NCBI GenBank assembly: GCA_012839345.1 | Contig: DUNN01000022.1 | Coordinates: 186,001 to 250,000, forward strand | Direction: 5' to 3' | DNA from: Clostridiales bacterium | GTDB lineage: Bacteria; Bacillota; Clostridia; Oscillospirales; Acutalibacteraceae | DNA: 64,000 nt | In this document: positions 20,570 through 28,925 of the stretch, piece after piece | How the letters are laid out: every line of letters begins with the position of its first letter | How positions within the stretch are numbered: position 1 is the first letter of the stretch | Notes under the pieces: generated by a model | The model's database searches: none | Seen by the model: only the letters and a program-made list of their open reading frames with translations | What the model was told of the DNA's origin: nothing | Made by a program: the position numbers and the translations under genes

Positions 20570-22651
20570 ATGCCAAGGCAGGTACCACTTGAATTAACAA
20601 GAAATATCGGCATCATGGCTCACATTGACGCTGGTAAAACAACTACAACTGAACGCATCCTGTATTATACGGGTATTAACCATAAGATAGGCGAAGTGCA
20701 TGATGGTGCCGCAACGATGGACTGGATGGTCCAGGAGCAGGAAAGAGGTATTACCATTACCTCCGCCGCAACTACCTGCTTTTGGAAAGGGCACAGAATC
20801 AACATCATCGACACCCCTGGCCACGTGGACTTTACGGTTGAAGTTGAACGCTCCCTGCGTGTGCTCGACGGCTCTGTAACAGTTTTCTGTGCAAAGGGTG
20901 GCGTTGAGCCGCAGTCCGAAACGGTTTGGCGTCAGGCGGAGGAATATCATGTTCCTCGTATGGCTTACGTCAACAAAATGGACATCATGGGCGCTGACTT
21001 TTATCGTGTGGTTCAGATGATGAAAGACCGTCTGAAGTGCAATGCCGTTCCGATTCAGTTGCCAATCGGCGCCGAAGATACCTTCAAGGGTATCATCGAT
21101 CTGATTGATATGAAGGCCGACGTGTACTATGACGAAATGGGCAAGGAAATGCATGTTGAGGATATTCCGGAAGACATGAAGGAACTTGCTGAAAAATATC
21201 ATACCGAACTCATTGAGAATGTCGCCGAACAGGACGACGCTCTTATGGAGAAATATCTGAGCGGCGAAGAAATTACGAAGGAAGAAATCATCGCAACCAT
21301 TCGTAAAGCTACGATTGACAACAAGATGGTGCCTGTCACCTGCGGTACTTCCTACCGCAACAAGGGTGTTCAGAAGCTGCTTGACGCCATTGTCGCCTTT
21401 ATGCCTGCTCCGACCGATATCCCGGCAATTCGGGGTACCAACCCGGAAACTGGGGAAGAAAGAGACTGCCATTCCAGTGATGACGAGCCGTTTGCCGCAC
21501 TCGCATTTAAGATTGCGACCGACCCGTTTGTTGGTAAACTGTGCTTCTTCCGTGTGTACTCCGGTACATTGGATGCAGGTTCCACCGTTTATAACTCCAC
21601 GAAAGACACCAATGAAAGAATCGGCCGTATTCTGCAGATGCACGCAAACCACCGCCAGGACATTGAAAAAGTGTATGCCGGTGATATTGCAGCCGCTGTT
21701 GGTTTGAAAAACACGACAACTGGCGATACGCTCTGCGATGCTGCTCATCCGATCATTCTGGAATCCATGGAGTTCCCTGATCCGGTTATCGAAGTTGCTA
21801 TCGAGCCGAAAACGAAGGCCGGTCAGGAAAAAATGGGTATTGCTCTTGCGAAGCTTGCAGAAGAAGACCCGACTTTCCGTGCGTATACCAATGAGGAAAC
21901 CGGCCAGACCATTATTGCCGGTATGGGTGAACTTCACCTGGAAATCATTGTTGACCGTCTGCTGCGTGAATTCCACGTGGAAGCAAACGTCGGTAAGCCC
22001 CAGGTTGCTTACAAGGAAACCATTCGTAGCAATGCAGATGTTGATACGAAGTACGCTCGTCAGTCCGGCGGCCGCGGCCAGTATGGTCACGTTAAAATCA
22101 GAATTGAGCCGAATCCGGGCAAGGGCTACGAGTTTGTCAACGCTGTTGTCGGCGGTGCGATTCCGAAAGAGTATATCCCGGCTGTTGACCAAGGTATTCA
22201 GGGAGCAATGCTCTCCGGTGTTCTTGCTGGTTACCCGGTCTGCGACGTGAAGGTTACTCTGTACGACGGCTCCTATCATGAAGTCGACTCCTCTGAAATG
22301 GCATTTAAGATCGCCGGTTCTATGGCGTTCAAAGAGGCAATGAGGAAGGCCGACCCGGTTATCCTTGAACCGATCATGAAGGTTACCGTTACCGTTCCGG
22401 AAGAGTACATGGGCGACATTATCGGCGACCTGAACTCCCGTCGCGGCCTCATCGAAGGCATGGACGCGGTTTCCGGCGCTCAGCAGATTCGCGCTCACGT
22501 TCCGCTTTCCGAAATGTTTGGCTATGCAACGGACATGCGCTCCAAAACACAGGGCCGCGGCCAGTATGTTATGGAACCCGCAACCTCTCAGGAAGTTCCG
22601 AAGAATATTTCTGAGAAGATTATTTCCGAGCACGGCAAAAAGGCGGAATAA
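20570..22651 (+). CDS. fusA: Elongation factor G
   Basis: 693 aa. The GTPase translocates the ribosome. P-loop [15 protein letters not shown] near 17-31, switch [10 protein letters not shown] near 81, NKMD near 135, the domain [12 protein letters not shown] stretch and the C-terminal domain V are complete. The extended domain IV and standard length mark it as the classical factor rather than a tetracycline-resistance type homologue. AAGGAGG precedes the ATG. Confidence 0.98.
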   Translation: MPRQVPLELTRNIGIMAHIDAGKTTTTERILYYTGINHKIGEVHDGAATMDWMVQEQERGITITSAATTCFWKGHRINIIDTPGHVDFTVEVERSLRVLDGSVTVFCAKGGVEPQSETVWRQAEEYHVPRMAYVNKMDIMGADFYRVVQMMKDRLKCNAVPIQLPIGAEDTFKGIIDLIDMKADVYYDEMGKEMHVEDIPEDMKELAEKYHTELIENVAEQDDALMEKYLSGEEITKEEIIATIRKATIDNKMVPVTCGTSYRNKGVQKLLDAIVAFMPAPTDIPAIRGTNPETGEERDCHSSDDEPFAALAFKIATDPFVGKLCFFRVYSGTLDAGSTVYNSTKDTNERIGRILQMHANHRQDIEKVYAGDIAAAVGLKNTTTGDTLCDAAHPIILESMEFPDPVIEVAIEPKTKAGQEKMGIALAKLAEEDPTFRAYTNEETGQTIIAGMGELHLEIIVDRLLREFHVEANVGKPQVAYKETIRSNADVDTKYARQSGGRGQYGHVKIRIEPNPGKGYEFVNAVVGGAIPKEYIPAVDQGIQGAMLSGVLAGYPVCDVKVTLYDGSYHEVDSSEMAFKIAGSMAFKEAMRKADPVILEPIMKVTVTVPEEYMGDIIGDLNSRRGLIEGMDAVSGAQQIRAHVPLSEMFGYATDMRSKTQGRGQYVMEPATSQEVPKNISEKIISEHGKKAE

Positions 22652-22665
22652 CTTGAAAAATATGC

Positions 22666-22694
22666 TTGATTTTTATACATTTAATTGATAAAAT
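22666..22694 (+). promoter_or_regulatory. Promoter for tuf
   Basis: TTGATT and TAAAAT have a 17-base spacer in the fusA-tuf gap, so tuf can be transcribed on its own. Confidence 0.6.
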
Positions 22695-22751
22695 GATAGG
22701 CATAGTTTAACTGTAAAATTTGTATTTGTACAATAAAAAGGAGGAATTCCA

Positions 22752-23954
22752 ATGGCAAAAGAAAAGTTTGACAGATCCAAACCACACGTAAACATTGGTA
22801 CAATTGGTCACGTTGACCACGGCAAAACCACCCTGACTGCTGCTATTACTAAGGTTCTTCACTTCAACGGTGAAGCCGAATTCATGGATTACGCCAATAT
22901 CGATAAGGCTCCTGAAGAGAGAGAACGCGGCATTACAATCAATACCGCTCACGTTGAGTATCAGACTGAGAAACGTCACTATGCTCACGTTGACTGCCCC
23001 GGCCATGCCGACTATGTTAAGAACATGATTACCGGTGCTGCTCAGATGGACGGCGCTATCCTCGTTGTTTCTGCTGCTGACGGCCCGATGCCGCAGACCA
23101 GAGAGCACATCCTTCTTTCCCGTCAGGTGGGCGTGCCTTACATCGTTGTTTTCATGAATAAGGTAGACCAGGTTGACGATCCGGAACTCCTTGACCTCGT
23201 AGAGATGGAAATTCGTGACCTCCTGAACGAGTATGAATTCCCGGGCGACGATACCCCGATCATCCGTGGATCTGCTCTTGCTGCTCTTGAGTCCACTTCC
23301 ACCGATCCGAATGCACCGGAATACAAGTGCATCCATGAGTTGATGGATGCTGTTGACGAATTCATCCCGACTCCGACCCGTAAGGCTGACCTTCCTTTCC
23401 TGATGCCTGTTGAAGACGTATTCACCATTACCGGCCGTGGCACAGTTGCTACCGGTAGAGTGGAACGCGGCACCGCTAAGGTTGGCGAAGAAGTCGAAAT
23501 CATCGGTCTGACCGAGGAGCGTAAGAAGTCTGTTATTACCGGCCTCGAAATGTTCCGTAAGACTCTGGATTTTGCTGAAGCAGGCGATAACATCGGTGTT
23601 CTGCTCCGTGGTATCCAGAAGAATGAAATCGAACGCGGCCAGGTTCTGTCTAAGCCGGGCACCATTCACCCGCACACCAAGTTCCGTGGCCAGGTTTACG
23701 TGCTGACCAAGGACGAAGGCGGCCGTCATACCCCGTTCTTCAACAACTATCGTCCTCAGTTCTATTTCAGAACCACAGACGTAACAGGCGTTATTTCTCT
23801 TCCCGAAGGTGTAGAGATGTGCATGCCTGGCGATAACGTTGAAATGGACGTTGAGCTTATTACTCCTATCGCTATTGAAGAAGGCCTCCGTTTCGCTATC
23901 CGTGAAGGCGGCCACACCGTTGGTTCCGGTGCTGTTATCAAGATTAATGATTAA
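22752..23954 (+). CDS. tuf: Elongation factor Tu
   Basis: 400 aa. It delivers aminoacyl-tRNA to the ribosome. P-loop GHVDHGKT at about 18-25, DCPGHADY near 81, NKVD near 136 and the [12 protein letters not shown] stretch of domain II are present. AAGGAGG precedes the ATG. Only one copy is visible here. The codon use is very regular (GGC, CGT, AAG, CTG), as expected for a highly expressed gene. Confidence 0.98.
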   Translation: MAKEKFDRSKPHVNIGTIGHVDHGKTTLTAAITKVLHFNGEAEFMDYANIDKAPEERERGITINTAHVEYQTEKRHYAHVDCPGHADYVKNMITGAAQMDGAILVVSAADGPMPQTREHILLSRQVGVPYIVVFMNKVDQVDDPELLDLVEMEIRDLLNEYEFPGDDTPIIRGSALAALESTSTDPNAPEYKCIHELMDAVDEFIPTPTRKADLPFLMPVEDVFTITGRGTVATGRVERGTAKVGEEVEIIGLTEERKKSVITGLEMFRKTLDFAEAGDNIGVLLRGIQKNEIERGQVLSKPGTIHPHTKFRGQVYVLTKDEGGRHTPFFNNYRPQFYFRTTDVTGVISLPEGVEMCMPGDNVEMDVELITPIAIEEGLRFAIREGGHTVGSGAVIKIND

Positions 23955-23972
23955 TTAGTCTTTGACATGATT

Positions 23973-24004
23973 AGCCCCATCCTGAAAAGGATGGGGCTTT
24001 TTGT
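23973..24004 (+). terminator. Terminator after tuf
   Basis: AGCCCCATCC pairs with GGATGGGGCT around a 6-base loop, followed by a T-run. Confidence 0.92.
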
Positions 24005-24094
24005 GTCTTTTTCTGTTTTAAATCGATATACTGCTGTAGAAATTTTGAGTTATTTGTGATATAATCCAAACATCACAAAATTATGGAGATTAAT

Positions 24095-25345
24095 ATGAAA
24101 ACAAATCGAAAAGCATCAGGAAAACGAATTGCGGTACGTGTGGCCACAGCAGTGGTTCTGGTTGGCGCCTGTGTGTCCGGTATGGTATTTTTGCTACGCC
24201 AGCAGGGCAAGGAAAATCAGCTTCCGATTTCTTCGGCATATGCTTCCGAAGTTTCCTCATCAAAACCCTCATCCTCTTCACAGGAATCTTCCTCTAAACC
24301 GGTGCCAAAGCCGGTGTCTATTACCATTTTGGGAACTGGGGATAATCTGATCCATGATGTGATCTATAAGCAGGCGGCAAAGCGTGCGGACGGCAAGGGA
24401 TATGATTTTTCCCCGGTATACGAAAGGGTCGCCAGTGACATTAAGAATGCAGATATTTCCGTCATCAATCAGGAGACGGTTCTGGCGAGTAAGGTTGCAC
24501 CGCTCTCCGGATATCCGCTCTTTAATTCACCAACACAGCTTGGGGACGAACTGGTTGACCTCGGATTTGATGTCATTAATCACGCAAATAACCATGTGCT
24601 GGACCAAAGGCAGAAAGGGTTGGAGGCCACGCTTGACTATTGGGATACCAAGCCGGTTAAGGCAATAGGGGCGTATCGAAATGACGCTGATCTGGAAAAC
24701 ATACGAATTGTAGAAGCGAAGGGAATCAAGACCGCCTATATCGGAATTACCGAAATGACGAACGGACTATATCTCCCCAAAAATTCACCCTATCGCATTG
24801 TCTATGCGGATAATACACAGCTGATTGAACATCTGATTAAAAAAGCAAAAAGTATGGCCGACGTTGTGGTGGTATCCGCTCATTGGGGAACCGAGAATAC
24901 CTTTACATTGACGGAGAAACAGAAAACGCTTGCGCAAAACATGGTAGACTGGGGGGCAGATATCATTTTCGGCAACCATCCGCATGTTTTGCAGCAGTTA
25001 ACCGTGCTTACCCGCAGTGATGGTACCAAATGCCCGGTCATTTTTTCGTTCGGAAATTTTGTTTCGGCGCAGCAGTCTGGCATGAATATGGTTAGCGGTC
25101 TGCTTACGGTGACCATGACAAAGGATTTTACAACCAATAAAACCACGTTTACGGACATGAAATTTAAGCCGGTTGTGACGCATTACGGCCAACACTGTGC
25201 CGGGCTGACTATTTATCCGCTCAGCCAGTATTCCGACCAGTTGGCGTCGGCCCATGGCGTCAGAAAATATACGCCAAAGTTTAACATGAATTTCATTCAG
25301 TCTATTGTTGAAAAAAATATTCCAAAACAGTATTTAGCAGAATGA
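24095..25345 (+). CDS. CapA-family membrane-anchored metallophosphoesterase-like protein
   Basis: 416 aa. A short basic N-terminus and one membrane segment (about 11-32) are followed by a long Ser/Pro linker and a CapA (PgsA-like) domain. Motifs in order: LGTGDNLIHD near 88-97, INQETVL near 127, NHANNHVLD near 164, SAHWGTEN near 267 and GNHPHVLQ near 301, the metallophosphatase-like residues of the family. CapA proteins take part in poly-gamma-glutamate or other surface polymer handling; no capBC genes are near, so the role is unassigned. GGAG six bases before the second ATG decides the start. Confidence 0.9.
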   Translation: MKTNRKASGKRIAVRVATAVVLVGACVSGMVFLLRQQGKENQLPISSAYASEVSSSKPSSSSQESSSKPVPKPVSITILGTGDNLIHDVIYKQAAKRADGKGYDFSPVYERVASDIKNADISVINQETVLASKVAPLSGYPLFNSPTQLGDELVDLGFDVINHANNHVLDQRQKGLEATLDYWDTKPVKAIGAYRNDADLENIRIVEAKGIKTAYIGITEMTNGLYLPKNSPYRIVYADNTQLIEHLIKKAKSMADVVVVSAHWGTENTFTLTEKQKTLAQNMVDWGADIIFGNHPHVLQQLTVLTRSDGTKCPVIFSFGNFVSAQQSGMNMVSGLLTVTMTKDFTTNKTTFTDMKFKPVVTHYGQHCAGLTIYPLSQYSDQLASAHGVRKYTPKFNMNFIQSIVEKNIPKQYLAE

Positions 25346-25374
25346 TTGACAGCCGAATGGAACTGTGCTATACT
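25346..25374 (+). promoter_or_regulatory. Promoter of the FMN-riboswitch transcript
   Basis: TTGACA and TATACT with a 17-base spacer begin within a base of the capA-like stop codon. Confidence 0.75.
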
Positions 25375-25395
25375 GCTAATCAAATAAAATAAGCT

Positions 25396-25525
25396 GTCTT
25401 CGGGGCGGGGTGTAATTCCCCACCGGTGGTAATGCGGTTGCAGACCGACAAGCCCACGAGCGACGAAAGTTGCAGATTTTGGTTTGATTCCAAAGCCGAC
25501 GGTATAGTCCGGATAAAAGAAGAGG
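25396..25525 (+). ncRNA. FMN riboswitch (RFN element)
   Basis: The aptamer's conserved parts are readable in order: TCTTCGGGGCGGGGTG, the CCCCACCGGTGGT stem, TGCAGACCGACAAGCCC, AGCGACGAAAG, CAAAGCCGACGGTATAGTCCG-type closing strand (split by the helix) and GAAGAGGC. It stands between a promoter and an intrinsic terminator in front of two RibU-like genes, so it should shut off riboflavin import when FMN is plentiful. Confidence 0.95.
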
Positions 25526-25543
25526 CAAATATTGCGTTTTCTC

Positions 25544-25575
25544 GTCCCACAGTATTTTACTGTGGGACTTTTTTC
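25544..25575 (+). terminator. Expression-platform terminator of the FMN riboswitch
   Basis: GTCCCACAGT pairs with ACTGTGGGAC and is followed by six T. It lies between the aptamer and the ribU start. Confidence 0.9.
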
Positions 25576-25602
25576 GTTGGCAGCTAAAAAAGGAGTCTTT
25601 TT

Positions 25603-26187
25603 ATGAAAGCAAACGTAAAGAAAAGTCTTGTCAGTATGACGCAGCTTGCCATGCTTGCTGCCGTTGCGGTTGTTCTGATGGCGTTTGTCCGCATTCCCAT
25701 TGTTCCTGCGGCACCTTTTTTGGAATACGATATGGCGGACGCTCCGATTTTAATTGCCGCTTTGATGTTTGGCCCAGGACCATCCCTATTGATTCTGTTG
25801 ATTATTTCCATAATACAGGCGTTCCTGTTTGGAGGAAACGGCTGGGTAGGTTTGGTAATGCATTTTGCTGCTTCCGGCGCACTGGTGGCTTTGGTGGGCT
25901 TTTTCTATCAGCACAGGCATAAATTTTTCGACGCGGTATTGGGGATGATATTAGGCACCCTCGCGATGACGGCGATTATGATTCCAATGAATTACATATT
26001 TACTGTTCATTTTTTTGGAACGCCCAAGTCAGTGGTAGATGCGCTGATTCTTCCGGGAATTGTGCCGTTTAATCTGATAAAAGCGGGGTTGAACAGCGCC
26101 ATTTCCGGTGTACTTTGGAAAGCGCTCATGCCTTTTTTGCAAAATAGCGGTTTATACAGAACCAACACGGAAAGGGAGGTTTTATAA
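25603..26187 (+). CDS. ribU: Riboflavin ECF transporter S component RibU
   Basis: 194 aa, about six membrane segments. Sequence features of the RibU family: VRIPIVPAAPFLEYDMADAPILIAALMFGPG (about 28-58), an FGGNGWVGLVMHFAASG region, and a C-terminal PFNLIKAGLNS. As the substrate-binding S component it would dock onto a shared EcfAA'T energy module encoded elsewhere. The FMN riboswitch directly upstream supports riboflavin as ligand. AAGGAG precedes the ATG. Confidence 0.93.
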   Translation: MKANVKKSLVSMTQLAMLAAVAVVLMAFVRIPIVPAAPFLEYDMADAPILIAALMFGPGPSLLILLIISIIQAFLFGGNGWVGLVMHFAASGALVALVGFFYQHRHKFFDAVLGMILGTLAMTAIMIPMNYIFTVHFFGTPKSVVDALILPGIVPFNLIKAGLNSAISGVLWKALMPFLQNSGLYRTNTEREVL

Positions 26188-26795
26188 TGGCCGAAAGAAA
26201 CATTAAGCTCTTTCAACCGAGGTCGATTGCGCAAATTGGGGTTCTTTCCGCAATCGCTACGATTCTGATGCTGTTTGAATTTCCTTTGTGGTTTGCACCG
26301 AATTTCTACAAAATGGATCTCAGTGAACTTCCCGTATTAATCGGAGGTTTTGCAATGGGGCCGCTGGCCGGCGTAATGATTGAATTGATTAAAATTTTGC
26401 TGAATCTTGTAATAAACGGCACAACAACGGGCGGCGTTGGCGAGTTGGCAAACTTTATATTAGGTTGTGCCATCGTTTTGCCGGCGGCGATCCTGTATCA
26501 GCGTCATAAGTGCAAAAAATATGCGTGTTTTGGCCTGGGAATTGGGATTCTGTGTCTGGTATTGTTCGGCTGCGCTATCAATTATTTTGTTCTGCTTCCG
26601 TTTTATGCTACGGTGTTTCATATGCCGCTTCAGGCGCTGGTGCAAATGGGGACCGCAGTGAATCCGGCAATCCATGATCTTTGGTCCTTCATTTTGCTGG
26701 CGGTAGCACCGTTTAATCTGGTCAAGGGTATTTTAGTTTCCGCAGTTACCATGTTGTTGTATAAGCGTGTCAGCCCGATTCTGCATCGAAATTAG
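26187..26795 (+). CDS. Second RibU-like ECF transporter S component
   Basis: 202 aa. Its start overlaps the stop of ribU by one base (TAATG), so translation is coupled. The layout matches its neighbour: FPLWFAPNFYKMDLSELPVLIGGFAMGPLAG aligns with the RibU substrate region, followed by a GTTTGGVGELANFILG loop and VAPFNLVKG near the C-terminus. The two are clearly paralogues but differ strongly. It may bind riboflavin with other affinity or a related flavin. Under the same FMN riboswitch. Confidence 0.88.
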   Translation: MAERNIKLFQPRSIAQIGVLSAIATILMLFEFPLWFAPNFYKMDLSELPVLIGGFAMGPLAGVMIELIKILLNLVINGTTTGGVGELANFILGCAIVLPAAILYQRHKCKKYACFGLGIGILCLVLFGCAINYFVLLPFYATVFHMPLQALVQMGTAVNPAIHDLWSFILLAVAPFNLVKGILVSAVTMLLYKRVSPILHRN

Positions 26796-26836
26796 GAGGA
26801 CACTGAGAAAATCAGTTCTAGTACAGTGAAAAAATC

Positions 26837-26877
26837 TGCGCCTTCGGTTCCCATTATGGAGAACGAAGGCGCATTTC
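26837..26877 (+). terminator. Terminator after the ribU pair
   Basis: TGCGCCTTCG pairs with CGAAGGCGCA, extended by TTC/GAA, then TTTCT. Confidence 0.8.
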
Positions 26878-26933
26878 TGGAAGTATTCCACAGAATTGAG
26901 TATAAAAATCGGACAAATTCCTTGTTTTGTATA

Positions 26934-26962
26934 TTTACCGTATGAATAATCCATGCTATAAT
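26934..26962 (+). promoter_or_regulatory. Promoter of the SAM-riboswitch transcript
   Basis: TTTACC and TATAAT with a 17-base spacer lie just before the aptamer. Confidence 0.65.
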
Positions 26963-26980
26963 AAGCTCAAAAGTGAATAG

Positions 26981-27079
26981 GCCCTTATCAAGAGTGACGG
27001 AGGGAACAGGCCCGATGATGTCCGACAACCTGCCAAGCGGCAAGGTGCCAAATCCTGCGGTAAAGCCGAAAGATGAGGT
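26981..27079 (+). ncRNA. SAM-I (S-box) riboswitch
   Basis: The S-box core is readable: CTTATCAAGAG, GACGGAGGGAACAGGCCC, GATGATGTCCGACAACCTG, AAGGTGCCAAATCCTGC and the closing AAAGATGAG. It precedes metK, a classic S-box target, and is followed by its own terminator hairpin. When SAM is high, transcription should stop before metK. Confidence 0.96.
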
Positions 27080-27089
27080 AGTAATACAC

Positions 27090-27119
27090 GCTGTTCGGGT
27101 TTTCCGGGCAGCTTTTTTA
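27090..27119 (+). terminator. SAM riboswitch terminator
   Basis: A GCTG..CAGC stem with inner CGG/CCG pairs is followed by six T, ahead of metK. Confidence 0.85.
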
Positions 27120-27149
27120 TTTCTATTGTAGCAGGAGGATATAGACGAT

Positions 27150-28334
27150 ATGTCAAAATATTTTTTTACATCGGAATCGGTAACGGAAGGGCATCCGGAT
27201 AAGGTATGCGACCAAATTGCAGATGCGGTGCTGGATGAAATCATTGCAAAAGACCCACAGGCGCATGTGGCCTGCGAAGTCACCGCAACAACCGGTGTGA
27301 TACATGTGATGGGGGAAATTTCAACCGAATGTTATGTCGACATTCCGGCAGTTGCCAGAGAAGTGATAAAGGATATTGGCTACAACAATCCGTCTTATGG
27401 ATTTGACGGCAATACCTGTGGGGTGATTACATCCATCGACGTTCAGTCGCCCGATATTGCGATGGGCGTCAACCAGTCCTACGAGGCGAAGAACGGCGCC
27501 ACAGATGAAAACGACCTTATCGGTGCGGGCGACCAGGGAATGATGTTTGGCTATGCCTGCGATGAAACGGCAGAATTGATGCCGCTGGCAATTTCTCTAG
27601 CACATAAGCTTTCCAAACGATTGAGTGAAGTGCGGAAGAATAAAACGCTCTCTTATCTTCGTCCGGATGGAAAAACACAGGTTACTGTGGAATACGACGA
27701 TGGCCAGCCGGTTCGGGTGGATACAGTAGTTGTTTCTACCCAGCATGACCCGGATGTTTCGCTGGAACAGATTCGTAAAGATATTGTGGAACATGTGGTG
27801 CGTGCGGTTATCCCGGCAAAGTGGCTGGACGACAACACTAAATTCTTCATTAACCCAACAGGCCGTTTTGTCATCGGCGGACCGGTTGGCGACAGTGGCC
27901 TGACCGGAAGAAAAATTATTGTAGATACCTATGGTGGATACGGCAGACACGGCGGCGGAGCTTTTTCCGGCAAAGACCCAACCAAGGTAGACCGCTCCGC
28001 AGCCTATGCGGCTAGATACGTTGCAAAGAACATTGTAGCCGCTGGACTTGCAAAAAAATGCGAAATCGAACTTGCCTACGCCATCGGCGTGGCAAGACCG
28101 GTTTCTATCATGGTAGAAACCTTCGGAACTTCCAATTACACCAATGAACAGCTTTCCGCCGCGGTTAGCCGAGTGTTTGACCTGCGCCCAAGCGCGATTA
28201 TTCGTGACCTTGACCTTCGCCGCCCCATTTACCGCGCAGTTGCCAGTTATGGCCATATGGGCCGGGAAGACCTGAAGGTTTCCTGGGAGCGCTGCGATAA
28301 AACGGAGGCGTTAAAAGCGGCTTTGAATGCTTAA
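27150..28334 (+). CDS. metK: S-adenosylmethionine synthetase
   Basis: 394 aa. It makes SAM from methionine and ATP. Conserved blocks: [24 protein letters not shown] at the N-terminus, the [12 protein letters not shown] loop near 121-132, [20 protein letters not shown] near 250 and [19 protein letters not shown] near 272. AGGAGG precedes the ATG. Controlled by the SAM-I riboswitch 70 bases upstream, giving product feedback. Confidence 0.98.
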   Translation: MSKYFFTSESVTEGHPDKVCDQIADAVLDEIIAKDPQAHVACEVTATTGVIHVMGEISTECYVDIPAVAREVIKDIGYNNPSYGFDGNTCGVITSIDVQSPDIAMGVNQSYEAKNGATDENDLIGAGDQGMMFGYACDETAELMPLAISLAHKLSKRLSEVRKNKTLSYLRPDGKTQVTVEYDDGQPVRVDTVVVSTQHDPDVSLEQIRKDIVEHVVRAVIPAKWLDDNTKFFINPTGRFVIGGPVGDSGLTGRKIIVDTYGGYGRHGGGAFSGKDPTKVDRSAAYAARYVAKNIVAAGLAKKCEIELAYAIGVARPVSIMVETFGTSNYTNEQLSAAVSRVFDLRPSAIIRDLDLRRPIYRAVASYGHMGREDLKVSWERCDKTEALKAALNA

Positions 28335-28377
28335 TAAATAAGTAAAAGCAAATTATTTTCGCAACTGGAATGAGCAG

Positions 28378-28417
28378 AAAATCACTTCAGCACATAAAAT
28401 GTGTTGAGGTGATTTTT
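28378..28417 (+). terminator. metK terminator that also contains the next gene's ribosome site
   Basis: An 18-pair stem (28378-28395 with 28399-28416, two G-U pairs) with an AAA loop ends in a T-run. The descending arm contains GAGGTG at 28406-28411, correctly spaced for the ATG at 28419. Confidence 0.85.
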
Positions 28418-28418
28418 C

Positions 28419-28754
28419 ATGTTTGACACAATAGCCGAGATTGTCTTTATTCTGCTTGCCATCACCGGAACCGTCGATCTTGTTCGGTGGCTTGCCCACT
28501 GGCTGCTGAAAACCGATTATGACGGAAAGATTGTTTTGGTTGTACCCATTCACGGGCATGAGGAAAGCGCAGAAATGATGCTGACCGGCGCCATTGAAAA
28601 GCTGGATTGGCTGACGGGGAAGAATAATCGGGTTATTTGTGTGAATTATAACATGGATCAAGAAACGGAATTGGTTTGCCGAATTATTGCCGCGCGCAAT
28701 CCCTGTGTGGAAATTTGTGACCCGGATGAGCTTGCAGGATTACTGGAATATTAG
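28419..28754 (+). CDS. Small membrane-anchored protein of unknown function
   Basis: 111 aa. Residues 7-30 form one hydrophobic segment; the rest looks like a compact alpha/beta domain with IVLVVPIHGHEESAEMML near 38-55, RVICVNYNMD near 71-80 and a CVEICDP stretch near 96-102. I do not recognise the family. The VVPIHGHEE start recalls the first strand of glycosyltransferase-A proteins but the domain is far too short. Its Shine-Dalgarno lies in the descending arm of the metK terminator hairpin. Confidence 0.75.
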   Translation: MFDTIAEIVFILLAITGTVDLVRWLAHWLLKTDYDGKIVLVVPIHGHEESAEMMLTGAIEKLDWLTGKNNRVICVNYNMDQETELVCRIIAARNPCVEICDPDELAGLLEY

Positions 28755-28755
28755 G

Positions 28756-28784
28756 TTTACAATACATACTTCTTGTATTATACT
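28756..28784 (+). promoter_or_regulatory. Promoter for recD2-comF
   Basis: TTTACA and TATACT with a 17-base spacer start two bases after the stop of the 111-aa gene. Confidence 0.6.
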
Positions 28785-28828
28785 AAACTTAATTAATTGC
28801 GGCATTTTTATTTAATGCAAATTGAAGT

Positions 28829-28871
28829 TGTGTTCCCTGCGCTGGTTTGTACACTGTGGGCAGGGAACACA
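28829..28871 (+). promoter_or_regulatory. Strong hairpin in the recD2 leader
   Basis: TGTGTTCCCTGC pairs perfectly with GCAGGGAACACA across a 19-base loop, followed by CAAAAAGG. It has no U-tract, so it is more likely a leader structure than a terminator. Confidence 0.55.
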
Positions 28872-28925
28872 CAAAAAGGTTGTGGTCAAAATAAATTTGC
28901 CGCGAAAACTGTTTGGGGAATGAAA

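Noticed and set aside
20594-22633. A 679-codon open frame on the minus strand opposite fusA
   Set aside because: Fully covered by EF-G, which matches its family end to end. The antisense frame has no ribosome site and reads as low-similarity Asn/His/Phe-rich text, an effect of codon bias.
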